Assembly: GCA_017591395.1 (NCBI GenBank)
Contig: WEDG01000274.1
Coordinates: forward strand, 1 to 64,000
Source: Schistocephalus solidus
Taxonomy: Eukaryota; Platyhelminthes; Cestoda; Diphyllobothriidea; Diphyllobothriidae
Length of the DNA stretch: 64,000 nt
Direction of reading: 5' to 3'
Shown here: positions 10,976 through 22,204 of the stretch, piece after piece
How positions within the stretch are numbered: the first letter of the stretch is position 1
Layout: each line of letters begins with the position of its first letter
The notes under the pieces: model-generated
Told to the model about the DNA's origin: nothing
Databases searched by the model: none
The model's input: only the letters and a program-made list of their open reading frames with translations
Translations under genes and position numbers: made by a program

Positions 10976-11695
10976 AGCCCAGCCGACTTTTTGTCAGCCA
11001 GGCGGCTACGCCTGCAACCTTCAGGTTCAATTTGTTGAATTTCGAGGCCGTTAAAGTCAATACTTAAAAGATAAGGTAATGTGTCAGAGCGCTGGATTGA
11101 GGTCTCCCGTTCTGAATACCGGATCCAAAACCAACTGATTTATAACTGAAACTGGCTACGTGAATCAGCTTGCAAACATGGGCGTGAATAGCCTTTTGAT
11201 GAATATTATGTCTGCACTAAGGAATAACTGCCCGACTACGTTAAAGACCAAGGACATCGAGAACTCTAGGAACTCACTCAAATGGGCCTCGATTGACGGA
11301 GATGTCCAACAGTAAGCCTGGGATCCAAATAAAAACCCACTAACCATAGGCACGTAGTCATTAACGACACCATTCACGCCACGACACAGCCCACCTACTG
11401 ATCGATTGAAGAAAAGTAGTTGCAGTGATGATTTACAGACCAAAAGTGACAGTTTTTGTTGCGCAAGAGACAACCTTTTGACAATGCTGGAAGTGAGTAT
11501 GCAACAAACTGAATGGCAAGGGTTGGAAGACAATTAATCGGTTAGGAAATGGAGCTTTAATTAAGATGGCAGAGAAAAGGGTGATTGTCTTGGCATAAAA
11601 CCTGTTGAAAGGAGGATGGTGGTCAGGATGGTATGTACATACACAGAAAGAGTGAGGCACGACGCAAGGTGAGAAGGAAAACGGGAACTTGCATT
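10976..11695. other. No recognised gene
   Basis: Minus-strand frames across 11165-11533 look like non-coding translations. Nothing repeated was recognised apart from short AT-rich runs. Confidence 0.4.
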
Positions 11696-11699
11696 TGAA

Positions 11700-11870
11700 C
11701 TCTTCATACTTCTTGGGGGCTGTTGAAGTGGCTGAACTACTCGTCGCTCCAGATGCGGTACTGGAGGCACTAGGGGTGCCAGCCTTAGCGGACTGCTGGG
11801 ATTCGGAGCCGGCAGGTATTTTTTCAGAAATTTCTTGGGATTTTTTCACAAGATAGTCAATAATAATAAC
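11700..11870 (-). other. Possible exon with Ser/Ala/Thr-rich linker, unrecognised
   Basis: On the minus strand an open frame reads a charged start (KKSQEISEKIPAGSESQQ), a low-complexity Ser/Ala/Thr run (TPSASSTASGATSSSATST) and then APKKYEEFK. This composition is typical of disordered linkers in real proteins. Both ends fade into non-coding-like sequence, so it would have to be an internal exon or a relic. No family is recognised. Confidence 0.25.
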
Positions 11871-14335
11871 CCTGCCTAAATACTTCATTCAAGTTTAAAA
11901 TTGCTTCACAGAATTAAGAGTAAATTTCATGACATCGGTCACTGATTGTGGTCCTAGTTATTGGGTTAGCCGTTCAGGTTGTTAACCAGACACCGGCCAA
12001 CTTCTCTAATGGCCTACGCCAACGAGTGCTCGTGAAAGTTGAGACAGTGACCATACAGCTAACAAACCCAGAAGTGTACTGTCAGAAGACTCAGTATTCA
12101 GCGAATGCATACAGTTGTTACCAATAACAACCTCTTTCGCACTTGCCCTAACCCACTAATTAGGTATAATGACAACCAACGGTACTTCCTAAATGTCATT
12201 CAAAAATGTATTCCTATGGGAAGAAAAATTTAAAACCGTTCATCTGCTGACATATGGAAGGCTATAGATGTAGGAAATAAGTCAGTCAATGCAAACAACG
12301 CATGCCACTAACGCAACTGTCTCAAATGTATGAGCTTCAAGCTTTCTTACATCTCGATAGTACTGGAAGATGCGATATATTATACTGAAGGGAGCATCGT
12401 AGCGTACGTAAAATATCTTGACATTTTGTACAAAATATAATAACCCAGCCTAAGTAATCCATTCAAATGTACAAAGGTACGAGCTTCAAGCTTTCTTACG
12501 TCTCAGCCGTCCCACGATAATCATTAAAGATTTGATATTTAAAAATGTGAAGCTTAACAGAACATGCAATGCGATGGTGTTCTGAGCAAGGTCTAATGGC
12601 TAGTTATCCTTTGCTGTATAACGACAACTACGCAAGCAGCAAATAAATACAATCTGACAGGGCAGTTGGCTATCACTCTTAATAATCTAAGCGCTCATGC
12701 CTTTTTAAGTTACGTGGATTTTAAACTGTTTCTGAAAGTCAGCTGGTTAACACCAAACTGCATAGTACATATGCATATTTTGTAGACTTTTTAATTCCTC
12801 CACCTCATCCTTGTGCTTGCAGACCATGAAGATCGTAGTTTTTAACTGAAGTGCACTTTTTTCAAAATGATCTACTTTGATACGCACCCATTTTATTATA
12901 TCGGACTGCCAACTGTTCTAACGTTTACAAAAGCACGTCTGTTACTTCAGTTTTTTTTATATTTCCTATGTCACCGCTTATATGTTAGCTTTTCTTATTC
13001 CTGCAATTACTTCCGCAGCATGAATCTAGTAGAGAGACGTTAATTAAATAAACAATGCTGCACAGTGCCCCCTATCTTGCGTACCCTCGGAGTCCTTGAA
13101 AAATACATTGTAATGCGGTTTTTTTAAGACAGGATTCTATACGACTGACATCTAAATTAAACATTTAGTGCATTTATCAAGGATGCCGTCACAGGGTGTC
13201 ACCTATGTAAAATGGGTATCAGTTTCAAATGTTTCGCTCTACTGCATGTGCGGCGCTCTAGCGGATATTTTCTTAGTATTCAAATAATTATTTTCCTTTT
13301 CGCCGTCGGAGTATGGGGGAATTCAAGGAAAATGTGATGGTTTTGGCTCGACCTGGTTCATCAGGTCATTCAAGAGAATGCGAAATCCATTGCGCAGCAC
13401 TAATCTATGACTGAAAACAAGCTAACATGCTACTGACCCTAAAGACACAGGCACTACGCACCGCATTTTAAGTTCACTGGATTACTTTTATTAGCAAGTC
13501 GTAAATAATGATCAGACAAAAGTGCCTCAGTGTTGCCTTATTTATTTTCTGAGGAATTTTTTGCACGAGCATAGAACCACCCCTTTCGATTGATCTTACC
13601 TTCTACTAAATATCCGCACCTACCGGCTCCAGCGGTGGGCTTTTGAATTTGAGCCGCCCTTTCTTTTTCTCTCCATTTACGAGGACATTTTCGGAAACTG
13701 TATGCTCTTCTGCCTATTTTTCTTTGATATCCTGTCTTTTTACGTTTATTTGTTTGTCTGAACTATGTGTATAAGGTTATCTCTACAGAACGCTAGCATA
13801 CCTTTTTAAATGCACTTAAACTTAAAAATTTACCGAAAACTTTCAATGAAGCCAGCTGTTGCACTTTTCAGTCAATATGTCGGAGTTGTGTAGGTATTTG
13901 TGCAATTTACATCTTTGTATCTTTCTTGGTCACCTGAATCTTTATGATCCCTTGTTTTAATGTGCTTAATAAAAAACACAACAGCCAGCTTCAACCGGCA
14001 TGTTGGACGTCTTCTGTTTTTGCTGTTGCATGTCACCGCTGCAATCTTGATTGTACTGATCTCTCTTAATTACTTGCAGTCAATTGCAACGATTGATCTT
14101 CCTTTCTCGATTGCATTGTACTGATCGCCGTCTTAATTTAAGTCCTGACTCTGCTCTTCATCCTTGATGTATAGCTTTCTGGATCTAGCTCAGAGTTCAT
14201 TACAATCCTCAACAACACTCGCTATCTTGAAGCTGCGTTTTTTGTGAGTCTGCATTCTAACAATCCTCTGACATTTTGGCCGTGCTTTTGTCGTTTTTGG
14301 TTTAGACACAATTCTCCACTTAGCGTTTATTTATT

Positions 14336-15105
14336 TTGTACACCTCGGTTATTAGCAGTTTCGACCCTCGTCTACACTACAAGCATCAACCGAAAGACAA
14401 ACTGTCAATTCCAGGCTTCCTTTCGAAAAATTGTCGTTCGATCTTCAACAAAACCTATGATATGAAGTTACTTTTGTTGAAAAAAGAACACAATAAGTCA
14501 CAAGTGATTTGTCTTCAAGAGACATGGTTAAATAGTGACATTGATGCACAGCTAATTAGCATCCCGTTTTTCTGTTGCTTTCGAGCAGATCGAAAATCTT
14601 CATCCTCCAATAGAGGCGGTGGGGTGGCTATTTTGGTCAATAAGGATCGGTGTATTAGCTGTAAGTCCATATTTTCGTACTCTGAGGATTGGATAGACGT
14701 TATCGCTGTCAGATGTCAGCCCCGATTTTTAAATACATTTTAGGGCATTATATTTGATAGAATCTATATTCCCTGCTCTACTTCTGAAGGTGCGATTAAC
14801 CGTTTTTTAGACGTTCTTTCACAAAAACTTGCTTTGTTGTCCTGCAAGCATTTTATTCTCTTATGTGGCGACTGTAATCATGTGAATTAACGTCCGTTCA
14901 CGTTGTAAGGTTTTGATGACCTTGTTTCCTTTAAAAATCGCGCTGATTTCCCCTCTTGATCACGTTTTGACTAACCAATCCAAGTTCTTCCTTGTTAAGA
15001 ACAGAGCTCCATTGTCTGGTTCCGATGACTCTGTATTATTAGGCCTTTCACAAATTTTACTCAATTTTACACATGCGCTGCTACACGAACCCGAAAGGAA
15101 AGCTT
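14336..15105 (+). pseudogene. LINE-A copy 1 endonuclease domain (broken)
   Basis: The apurinic-type endonuclease of a non-LTR retrotransposon. The frame at 14336-14743 shows the catalytic QETWL motif (VICLQETWLNSDID) and the GGGVAILV strand. After a stop the same domain goes on in other frames (LLCGDCNHVN near 14862-14889, the GD-N motif; then a degraded DH motif region near 14950-15060). At least three interruptions make it inactive. The frame and the stop after CQPRFLNTF are identical in the copy at 24149-24556. Confidence 0.85.
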
Positions 15106-15416
15106 AGGCTCATGACTCGTCCCCAAAGAAAACATTTTTTTCTTCTTCAGACTTTTATATCATACACCATCCCAGTCTTCCTCTATTCATTCCAATGTTG
15201 AATCGTGCTCCAGCATCCTAACAATATTTTTCTAAAAAGATATATTTAATATTTTTGTCCTCTTGATACCGTTTTGGTTCGACCTGACAGAATGTCTTCC
15301 CCTTATCTAAAATCTTTAAGACGTAAAAAATAACTTCTCTACAAACTAGGCCTCTGTGGCTGTCAAAAGGAGGTTAACGTCTGAATAAAAAAATTGAGAT
15401 TTGCAGAATAAATAAT

Positions 15417-16753
15417 TTGTTTGTTAGTCGGCTTTTTGTCTCTCCGTCCAAACTTTCTTTTCGGCTTTCCTCTGCTGAACTCTGGCGGAATCTGAAGCGT
15501 CTCACTGGCCAACGTGGTAAACTGGCACATGTTGATGCTGATTTAGACGATCTAAATGAACATTTTATCCATACTTTTACTGACTCTAATCCCCCAAAAA
15601 TAACCTTTCGTTACTACCAAGCTTTTATTCTCCCGTGTCAGTGGCAACAGTGGAGAAACATCTGAAAAAGGTCTGTGGTTCAACTTCTGCTGGGCCGGAT
15701 GAAGTCTCACTATTTGTTTTAAAATATTGTTGCTGTCAGATTGCGCCTATTTTGACACAACTTATAAACATGTCCTTCGTGGAGTCAAAGAATCCTGACA
15801 TTTGGCATTCAGTAAGAATCCATCCTATCCCTTAAGTGTCTGCTTATTTTGATCCTCAGTCATTCCGTCCAATTGCCTGCTCTTCCGCTTTTATTGACGA
15901 TTTGCTGAACGAGTCGCTCTCGATACAATTAAGCCATTTTCCTTCAATTTCTCCGACCCATTACATTTTCCTATAAGGCCCGCCGTTGTACCCTAGATGC
16001 CGTTGCCCTTGTAGTGCATTCGGCTCTACGAGATTTAGATAAGGGCTGCCGTGCGTACACATGCGGATTTCATGACTACTCCTCTGCCTTCAACACCCTC
16101 CTGCGCCATCTCCTCCTTAATAAAACCTCCGCTTCTGGCTCTCCCGACTGGGTTGTCTCTTGGCTCGAAGATTATTTTTCTTCTCGTACTCAATTCGCAC
16201 AGTTCGGCAAGCGGAAATCTACTGTCCTTCCAAACAGCTGCGGTGTTCTTCAACGTGCTATTTTATCCCCTCACCTCTTCTCCCTTGGCACCGATGATTT
16301 AGATCACCAAACGACTGTATGTACATGAAATATGCTGATGAGATGGTTGTTGTTCATATTCTTAAACATCAGACATATCTCCCGTCTCTGAAGGATGATC
16401 TGCACCATGTTTCAGCCTGGTCGTTAGACAATGGTCTTTAACTCAACAATGAGAAGTCTGTCCAATGTGTTTTTCACATGCGGCCATCCCCTAGTTCTCA
16501 ATACTCAGCCGTCCTTCCCAACGAGGTATCCTCTTTTCGGTACCTTGGCGTTACTCTGACATCCCATCTTTCATTCTCCCAACATATCGATACTCTTCTT
16601 TACAAAATCCTTAAACTTCTATATTATATTCGCCGTTTACTTTCCTATCACACACCTCAGGCCCTTATCTGGCGATTTCTAGAGGAATGTGTACTTCACC
16701 TCATTTTTTATTGCTCTTCGCCGAATGCTATCTTCTGCTGCTGGTGTTTCTGA
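15417..16753 (+). pseudogene. LINE-A copy 1 reverse transcriptase domain (broken)
   Basis: Pieces in successive frames read the linker (SSAELWRNLKRLTGQ), the RT start (STSAGPDEVSLFVLKYC), motif A (FHDYSSAFNTLLRHLLL, about 16069-16119), motif B region (LPNSCGVLQRAILSPHLFSL) and motif C as YADE near 16331, where the family has YADD. These are followed by the thumb region (FRYLGVTLTSHLSFSQHID). Loss of the second catalytic Asp and many frameshifts show a dead enzyme. Confidence 0.88.
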
Positions 16754-17296
16754 TACTGTTTTAGTGGATTTGATAACAAAACGGCACTTAACGACAGTCA
16801 AACAATTTTCTGGGCGAATCATTGATTATGTAACCCATCCCTGCACTCTGAGCTGATTGCTTTGAAGTCTTCCCGTCCGATGCACCGAGGCTTTTGCCAT
16901 ATAGCCTGCCATACAACGGCATACCAGCGCTCCATTTTGCCATTTCTAGCCCGCTACCTTACGTGTTAAGAGACTAAAATAAAAAAGCTGAGATTGGAAC
17001 CGTCTCCCCACTAGATGTCCATTTATGACTCTTTGATTCTTGCATATTATGTTAACTTATCCTATTACCTTAGTGTATGGAGCCATTTATATTTTTGTTG
17101 AAAATTTTGAATGAAACTGCAAAATAAAGCGTATTCCTCTCTCTCTCTCTCTCTCTCCTCCGGTTACATACCCCGATGTTAGTGAAACTCACCTAACGGC
17201 GGAGAAGAAAGTTGTGCATCTGAATGTCCCGCCATAAATTGAACATCATTTCCATATTTTTATATCTTTAAAATCAGAAAAATCAACAATTCAATG

Positions 17297-17600
17297 CTAC
17301 ATAGTTCGGAAAACCTCTTTTAGTAGGTACGCTGGCAATGCAGCTTTACGAATTGTGTGCAACGTCCAAGCTGGCTGCATAAAACCATCCCACTTGGTTG
17401 ATGTAATCGACACGATGACTCTGAGCTTGATGTCCTCCTGCTCTAAGCCTGCAATGGCTTTCCACCAACGTCTTCTTGCGTGGTTGCATTCATACATTTC
17501 ATTCGCGGACTGCATCTGGAATGACGCATCAACTTGTGTCGGGGTCTTCGTCGGGAGGGGTCATACACAAGCCCCTAAATATTGGGGGCTAGCCTTTAAA
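17297..17600 (-). pseudogene. FUT8-like C-terminal fragment (copy C1)
   Basis: The minus-strand frame reads RRWWKAIAGLEQEDIKL, then TKWDGFMQPAWTLHTIRKAALPAYL, matching the SH3-like C-terminus of the FUT8 family (WDG motif and final AYL). Upstream it retains a little of the MYEC region and a stop-bearing piece of the catalytic domain near 17550. It directly follows the LINE-A 3' end, and this LINE-FUT8 join is duplicated at 28533-28790. Isolated from any N-terminus, it is a relic. Confidence 0.8.
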
Positions 17601-18420
17601 CGACACCGCTGATATGCATCGTGCCAATACTTCGAGGCGTTGCAAGCGCCTGTCCACTTTTTTCACCTTCATTACACTTGAATCTTCCACGACACTGTCA
17701 ACCTCGTTACTTGGAATTTTACCAATTGATGATCTGCCTGGGTCATCAATGTCTGAGGAAGAGCTGATTGGATGACAGGCTCACTGGTCCGTAATCGATA
17801 CTGTACCCTTTTCGCGTGTCACGCTGTGGAGGCAATCGGTCGCGGCGGGCGAACTCTCATCTTAACACAAGGTTATAGCGATTATAATTGGATGCTAGCT
17901 CAACGATGGAAAAACTGAATAGTTGGTCTAGACATGCAACGCAGCATGGGGTCATAACTCCTCTCTTAGCAAATTTCATTATGCAAATCTTGAAACTCAT
18001 ATACGGATAACATTGAAAGGGGTCACTGCAACCTGTGATTCTATGTATCAAGTCGGTTAACATGCTGCGACTGTTTCGTTACGAACAGTAGGAGTTGGAT
18101 CCGATCTGCATCATTATCAATTCCCTCTGCTGCTCTTTGGGTCAGACTGGAGGAACACAATGTTGGTCGAGTTGGTCGATCGTTAGTTTAATTTATCTGA
18201 TGAGAGTAATATTATTTTGTTGAGAAATACCAAATTTTTAAAAACATCTGGAAGTGTTACAAATCACTGTAAATGCGATGAATAAATTCAAATTGAATAT
18301 TAAGTTGATAGTATAAGCATAACATTTTTTGTTTATTACTAGAACTAACCTTTCATAAAATGTCTTTATTGATATTACTGATATTGGATTGCAATTGTGT
18401 TCAGGTCTTCGTTGACGCAC
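17600..18420 (-). repeat. Duplicated 5' flank of FUT8-like genes, copy 3
   Basis: Matches 690-1620 with a deletion equivalent to about 1230-1400. It is nearly identical to the first copy over 17880-18210. In this copy it lies next to a C-terminal FUT8 fragment instead of a start codon, so an internal deletion of the gene has joined the two ends. Confidence 0.8.
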
Positions 18421-19565
18421 CAGTCACCTACTGCACATACACGTATCTTTACAAGCTTTACCATTTCAGATATTAGAATAGCATTCACAAAATGTAAACA
18501 GCATTCTTTAAAAACATACGAACCACTGTCTGGAGTTGCCTTGGTGTTTAGTTCGAGTTTAGTCTATCTAGGGAAAAAAGGGACACATCTAATTAACATA
18601 GCGCTTTTTGAAGAGCTATGGGGATGTTGTCTGCAAGACAAATTAAGGGTGTTCATTCCATTTTTCTACGCAGCTTCATTGCCTGTACCAAAAGACGAAC
18701 CAAGAGATGCTTCTCAAATATTTCCTAATAACGCAGCCCTTATTCAACCCCTGTTTGGAGTTGACTTGGTGTTTAGATCGATTTTAGCCTATCGAGGGAA
18801 AAGAAGACCAGATATAATAACAATAGTGCTTCTCCAAGACTTATTGGGGTGATCATTCAATCGTTCTACTACTCGTTGGGCGAAGAATTCAGAGCAGCCA
18901 TTTATGCACGTAGCTTCATTGCGTGTCAACAAAGACGAGCCGAGGGTGCCACAAAAATATTACCTCAACGCGAAACCCTTATTCAAGCCCATGCAGTATC
19001 TTTCAAACCTGACAAAACCGCCACTCATCACGTGCCAGACATGAACTTGACTGTCATGTACGTTGGGTTATCTACCTGCCCGACAAAAGTTTGGTTTTAT
19101 GACGGTTGTGCGAACTTTCTGCGCCACGGGTTTCCGCAAAACCGGCAGCAAGTTCATATTTGCTTGGTTGCTATGGCTTTAAAATAACTCTTCTTTTATG
19201 ACATGGCTAGGTGGTTTCTTTGAAATCAATGAAAATTCACATGCAATATCCGAAACTTAATATGCACTCAAACAGTCTTCGGAAAACAAGTGGTTGACTG
19301 TATGAATCCCATACATGCTGACTGCCGGTTGGTGGGTAATCCACTGACATAATTTTGGTAATGTACTTATAACGTAATTTTGGCAGCCGCCTTACTACTG
19401 GATATCCCCTTGTTTGATGATGAATATACTTAAAGGTTTGCCAAACGTTCGTTTATTATGTTCTTCTGTATGGAAGGACGTTTTTGCACTTCACAAATTC
19501 ACAGCATACAGCATTTATATGCTTGATAAGTTCGCAAATTCTTGTTTCGTTCAGCATGCTCCTAG
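18421..19565. repeat. Dispersed repeat R, copy with internal 225-bp tandem duplication
   Basis: Matches 26400-27270. The unit starting ctgtctggagttg at 18526 recurs as ctgtttggagttg at 18751 (period 225 bp) and ends about 18990; the copy at 26 kb has only one unit. The frames across 18397-19187 are open but differ between copies, so coding function is doubtful. The segment ends with gacataattttggtaat and caaattcttgtttcgtt, both shared with the other copy. Confidence 0.75.
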
Positions 19566-20924
19566 GATCTCACCTACAGAATATCGCTAGAAGTGACAAT
19601 ATTCACCTCAAAAAATGTGCACACAGCTATGACTGCAATGGAGTTGAAACGCAATGATACCATCGCATTTTCAAGCCATCAATTCTACCCATAGTTGCAG
19701 CTGCTAACAAATTGAGAAGCAAATGATTTGTACTGAACTTCTAGGACCAAAACCCTGGTAGCTGCTGGCCGCCATACCGATCTACGTGGAAGATCCTTTT
19801 ACACAGACACACTGATCTACCCGCCGTCTGCGCGTTTCCACGTCGGTGCAATATTGAGAATGAAACACGCGCTTCGCTACGAAATGTTTAATCCTGCACT
19901 CTGCCGGCATATCCTCCCTCTCCTCTGCTAACCCATCCGCTTTCAGACGTCCTTCGTCCTCCGTTCTCTAAGGCTACAGCCTGTCATTATTTTCCTATAA
20001 GAGCTCCAAGCGTCAGTGGCACCAGATCCTTCACGTTGTCGACTTTCATGGCCGGTCTCTACCGAACTCTGCTGACAACAGGTTGCCGCTCACTAACGTA
20101 AGTTCTAACCTGAATGATTCGGCCGATCTTATTTGTGAGACATATACTGTTGTGGAGCGAATAAAGGCTTCCCTGGTTGAAGTTAAACTGCTGACGCATC
20201 GCGCTCTCGAAGCTTCGGCAGCAACTGTTGGCACAGTTCCGAAATATCTCATGCGTGAAACTCTGCCTTAGGGAATCATTTTGCAGATACTCACGCCAAC
20301 CGAAACACACAAGAGAATCTTTGCTCGTGAATTACCTGCCACCTAATTTGGTGCAAAGTATTTCTGCTACACTCTCGAAGTTCTTGAAAGCACTATTTTG
20401 CCAGACCATAATAGCTGAGATTTGCCTGAGGGAGATTGTCTGCCTGGACTACATCTCACAATTAATCGCTGGCATCTGCCACATAGCTGGAGGCTATTAC
20501 GCAAACAAAATACGCAGTATTTACTGAAAGCATAGCACTAGGTGACCCTTTATTCAACTGCTACAGGTCATAACATATTCATACGCCTAACAGTTGAGTA
20601 AACGGGGAGGGAAGACATACTGTTTGTGCCAGACAACTGTATGTCTCAGATAGCAACTGGAGCCTGTGAATGGAACTAGCAAATAAGGTCAAGGGCTCAG
20701 CAATTTGCGCACCTGAAGCTATCACGATGCGCTAAAGGTTGCAGCTTGGAAGTTTTCCAATCGAAAATTGAACACAAATATCGCAGTCAGCCCACTGTGT
20801 GTACGCAGCGTGGCCGACTGTTGGACTAAGAGTTGGGCTGCACTGGCTCCCTCTTTATGTACCCTCTATGGCACTCTCACGTATGTGAGCTCCGAGCCAC
20901 CCACACACTTTTGTGTGAAAACCT
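19566..20924. other. No recognised gene; short shared segment
   Basis: Positions 19895-19960 match 2955-3020. Overlapping open frames on both strands at 20046-20527 are unrecognised. The region 20730-20924 leads into the LINE-B endonuclease and may be its degraded upstream part. Confidence 0.4.
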
Positions 20925-22155
20925 GGTGCATTGTGTGCAGCGAAGGGAAATGTCTACGAGGACCTACACGCCCTGCTGGTGACTGCACTGAAGGTGGACA
21001 ATCTAACTGTCCTTGGTTACTTCAAAGCCCGCGCCGGGACAGACCACGCTGCCTGACAGGGAGTGCTGGGTCCCCACGGTCTCGGTAGCTGTAACGATAA
21101 TGGCCTCCTTTTTCTGTGCACCTGTGCGGAACACCGTGTCCTGCTGACCAACACCTGATTCCGCCTCCCGACGCGGGAGATGGCCACGTGGATGCCCCCT
21201 TGGTCACGGCGCTGGCAGCTGCTAGACTACGTTATTCACCGGAGGCGAGATCGACAGGACGTGCTGGTGACCAAGGTGATCCGCAATTCCGATATTTAAA
21301 CAGATCTCCACCTCGTCATCTCCAAGATGAGGCTCTGACTTTAACCCTGGCGAAGTCCCCAAGTTAAGCGACCACCACGTAAGTTAAATACTATTTTGTT
21401 AAATTTGCCTGCTCATTGTTTTGATTTCAGCAACCAGATAACCCAGGAACTCGAGGACCTGCATGCTGCAGATACTAACGCCTCCATGGAGATACGATGT
21501 TGTCAACTGCGAAACGTTATCCATTCTACCGCCCTTGATGTCCTCGGACGCGCATTCTGTCAACACCAGGACTGGTTTGACGACAATGACGCCGACATCA
21601 GCAACCTACTCGCACAAAGCCTACATGGACCTTCGGATTGATGCCACAAAAGCAGCCTACTTTATATGTAGCCGCCTTGTACAGCAAAGGCTGCGGGAGA
21701 TGCAGGATGCCTGGATGGTCCAAAAGGCTGAGGAAGTCCAGAGGTAGGCGGACGGCAATGAAATAAAAAACGTTTGCAAAGTCATCAAGGCCGTCTACGA
21801 ACCGTGCACGAAGGGGAGCGCACATCTACTTAGCTCCTCCTGACAGAAAAATCCGAAATTCTGAAGCGTTGGACAGAGCACTTCAGAAGTGTTCTTTATT
21901 CCTCATCAACCGTTTCCGATGCTGCCATTCACCGGCTGCCTAAAGTGGGCACGAACAGTGACCTGAATCCTTCGCCTTCCCTACCAGAAACCATTCTGGC
22001 CTTGCAGTAGATTTCCAGCGGAAAAGCATCCGGATTCGACACAATGCCCCCAGAGGATTAAAAGCACGGTGGCCCCCGGCTGAGGTCAAAACTCACAACA
22101 CTCTTCCAGGAGATGTGGCGCCAAGGACAAATTCCTCAGGATATCAAAGACTCGA
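20925..22155 (+). mobile_element. LINE fragment, lineage B copy 2 (endonuclease end to RT start)
   Basis: Plus-strand frames read the C-terminal half of the endonuclease: [18 protein letters not shown], then [28 protein letters not shown] and RRRDRQDVLVTK. The linker (QLRNVIHSTALDVLGRAFC; RLVQQRLREMQDAW) and ILKRWTEHFRSVL follow. The usual GDFNAR catalytic motif reads GYFKAR, so both key residues are changed, and several stops are present. The element ends at about 22155 inside the first RT motif. Confidence 0.87.
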
Positions 22156-22204
22156 CTCAGAATTTTTGCATAATGCAGTTTTGCAGATGACAGGGAAGAA
22201 CTAA

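Larger units (their letters stand above)
12318..17160 (+). mobile_element. CR1/L2-like LINE, lineage A copy 1 (defective)
   Basis: This block carries, in order on the plus strand, a long 5' region without a clear protein (about 12.3-14.2 kb), an endonuclease domain, a linker, a reverse transcriptase domain and a 3' end with aataaagcg followed by a (TC)n run at about 17141-17158. Positions 12380-16300 are duplicated at 22205-26085 with the same internal stops. In the 5' region, gagcttcaagctttctta occurs twice, 150 bp apart (near 12331 and 12481). ORF1 was not recognised. CR1/L2 placement rests on the DYSSAFNT motif and the microsatellite-like 3' tail; it is an inference. Confidence 0.85.

Noticed and set aside
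20046..20527. Overlapping frames on both strands
   Set aside because: No strand is clearly better, no family resemblance, no splice context.
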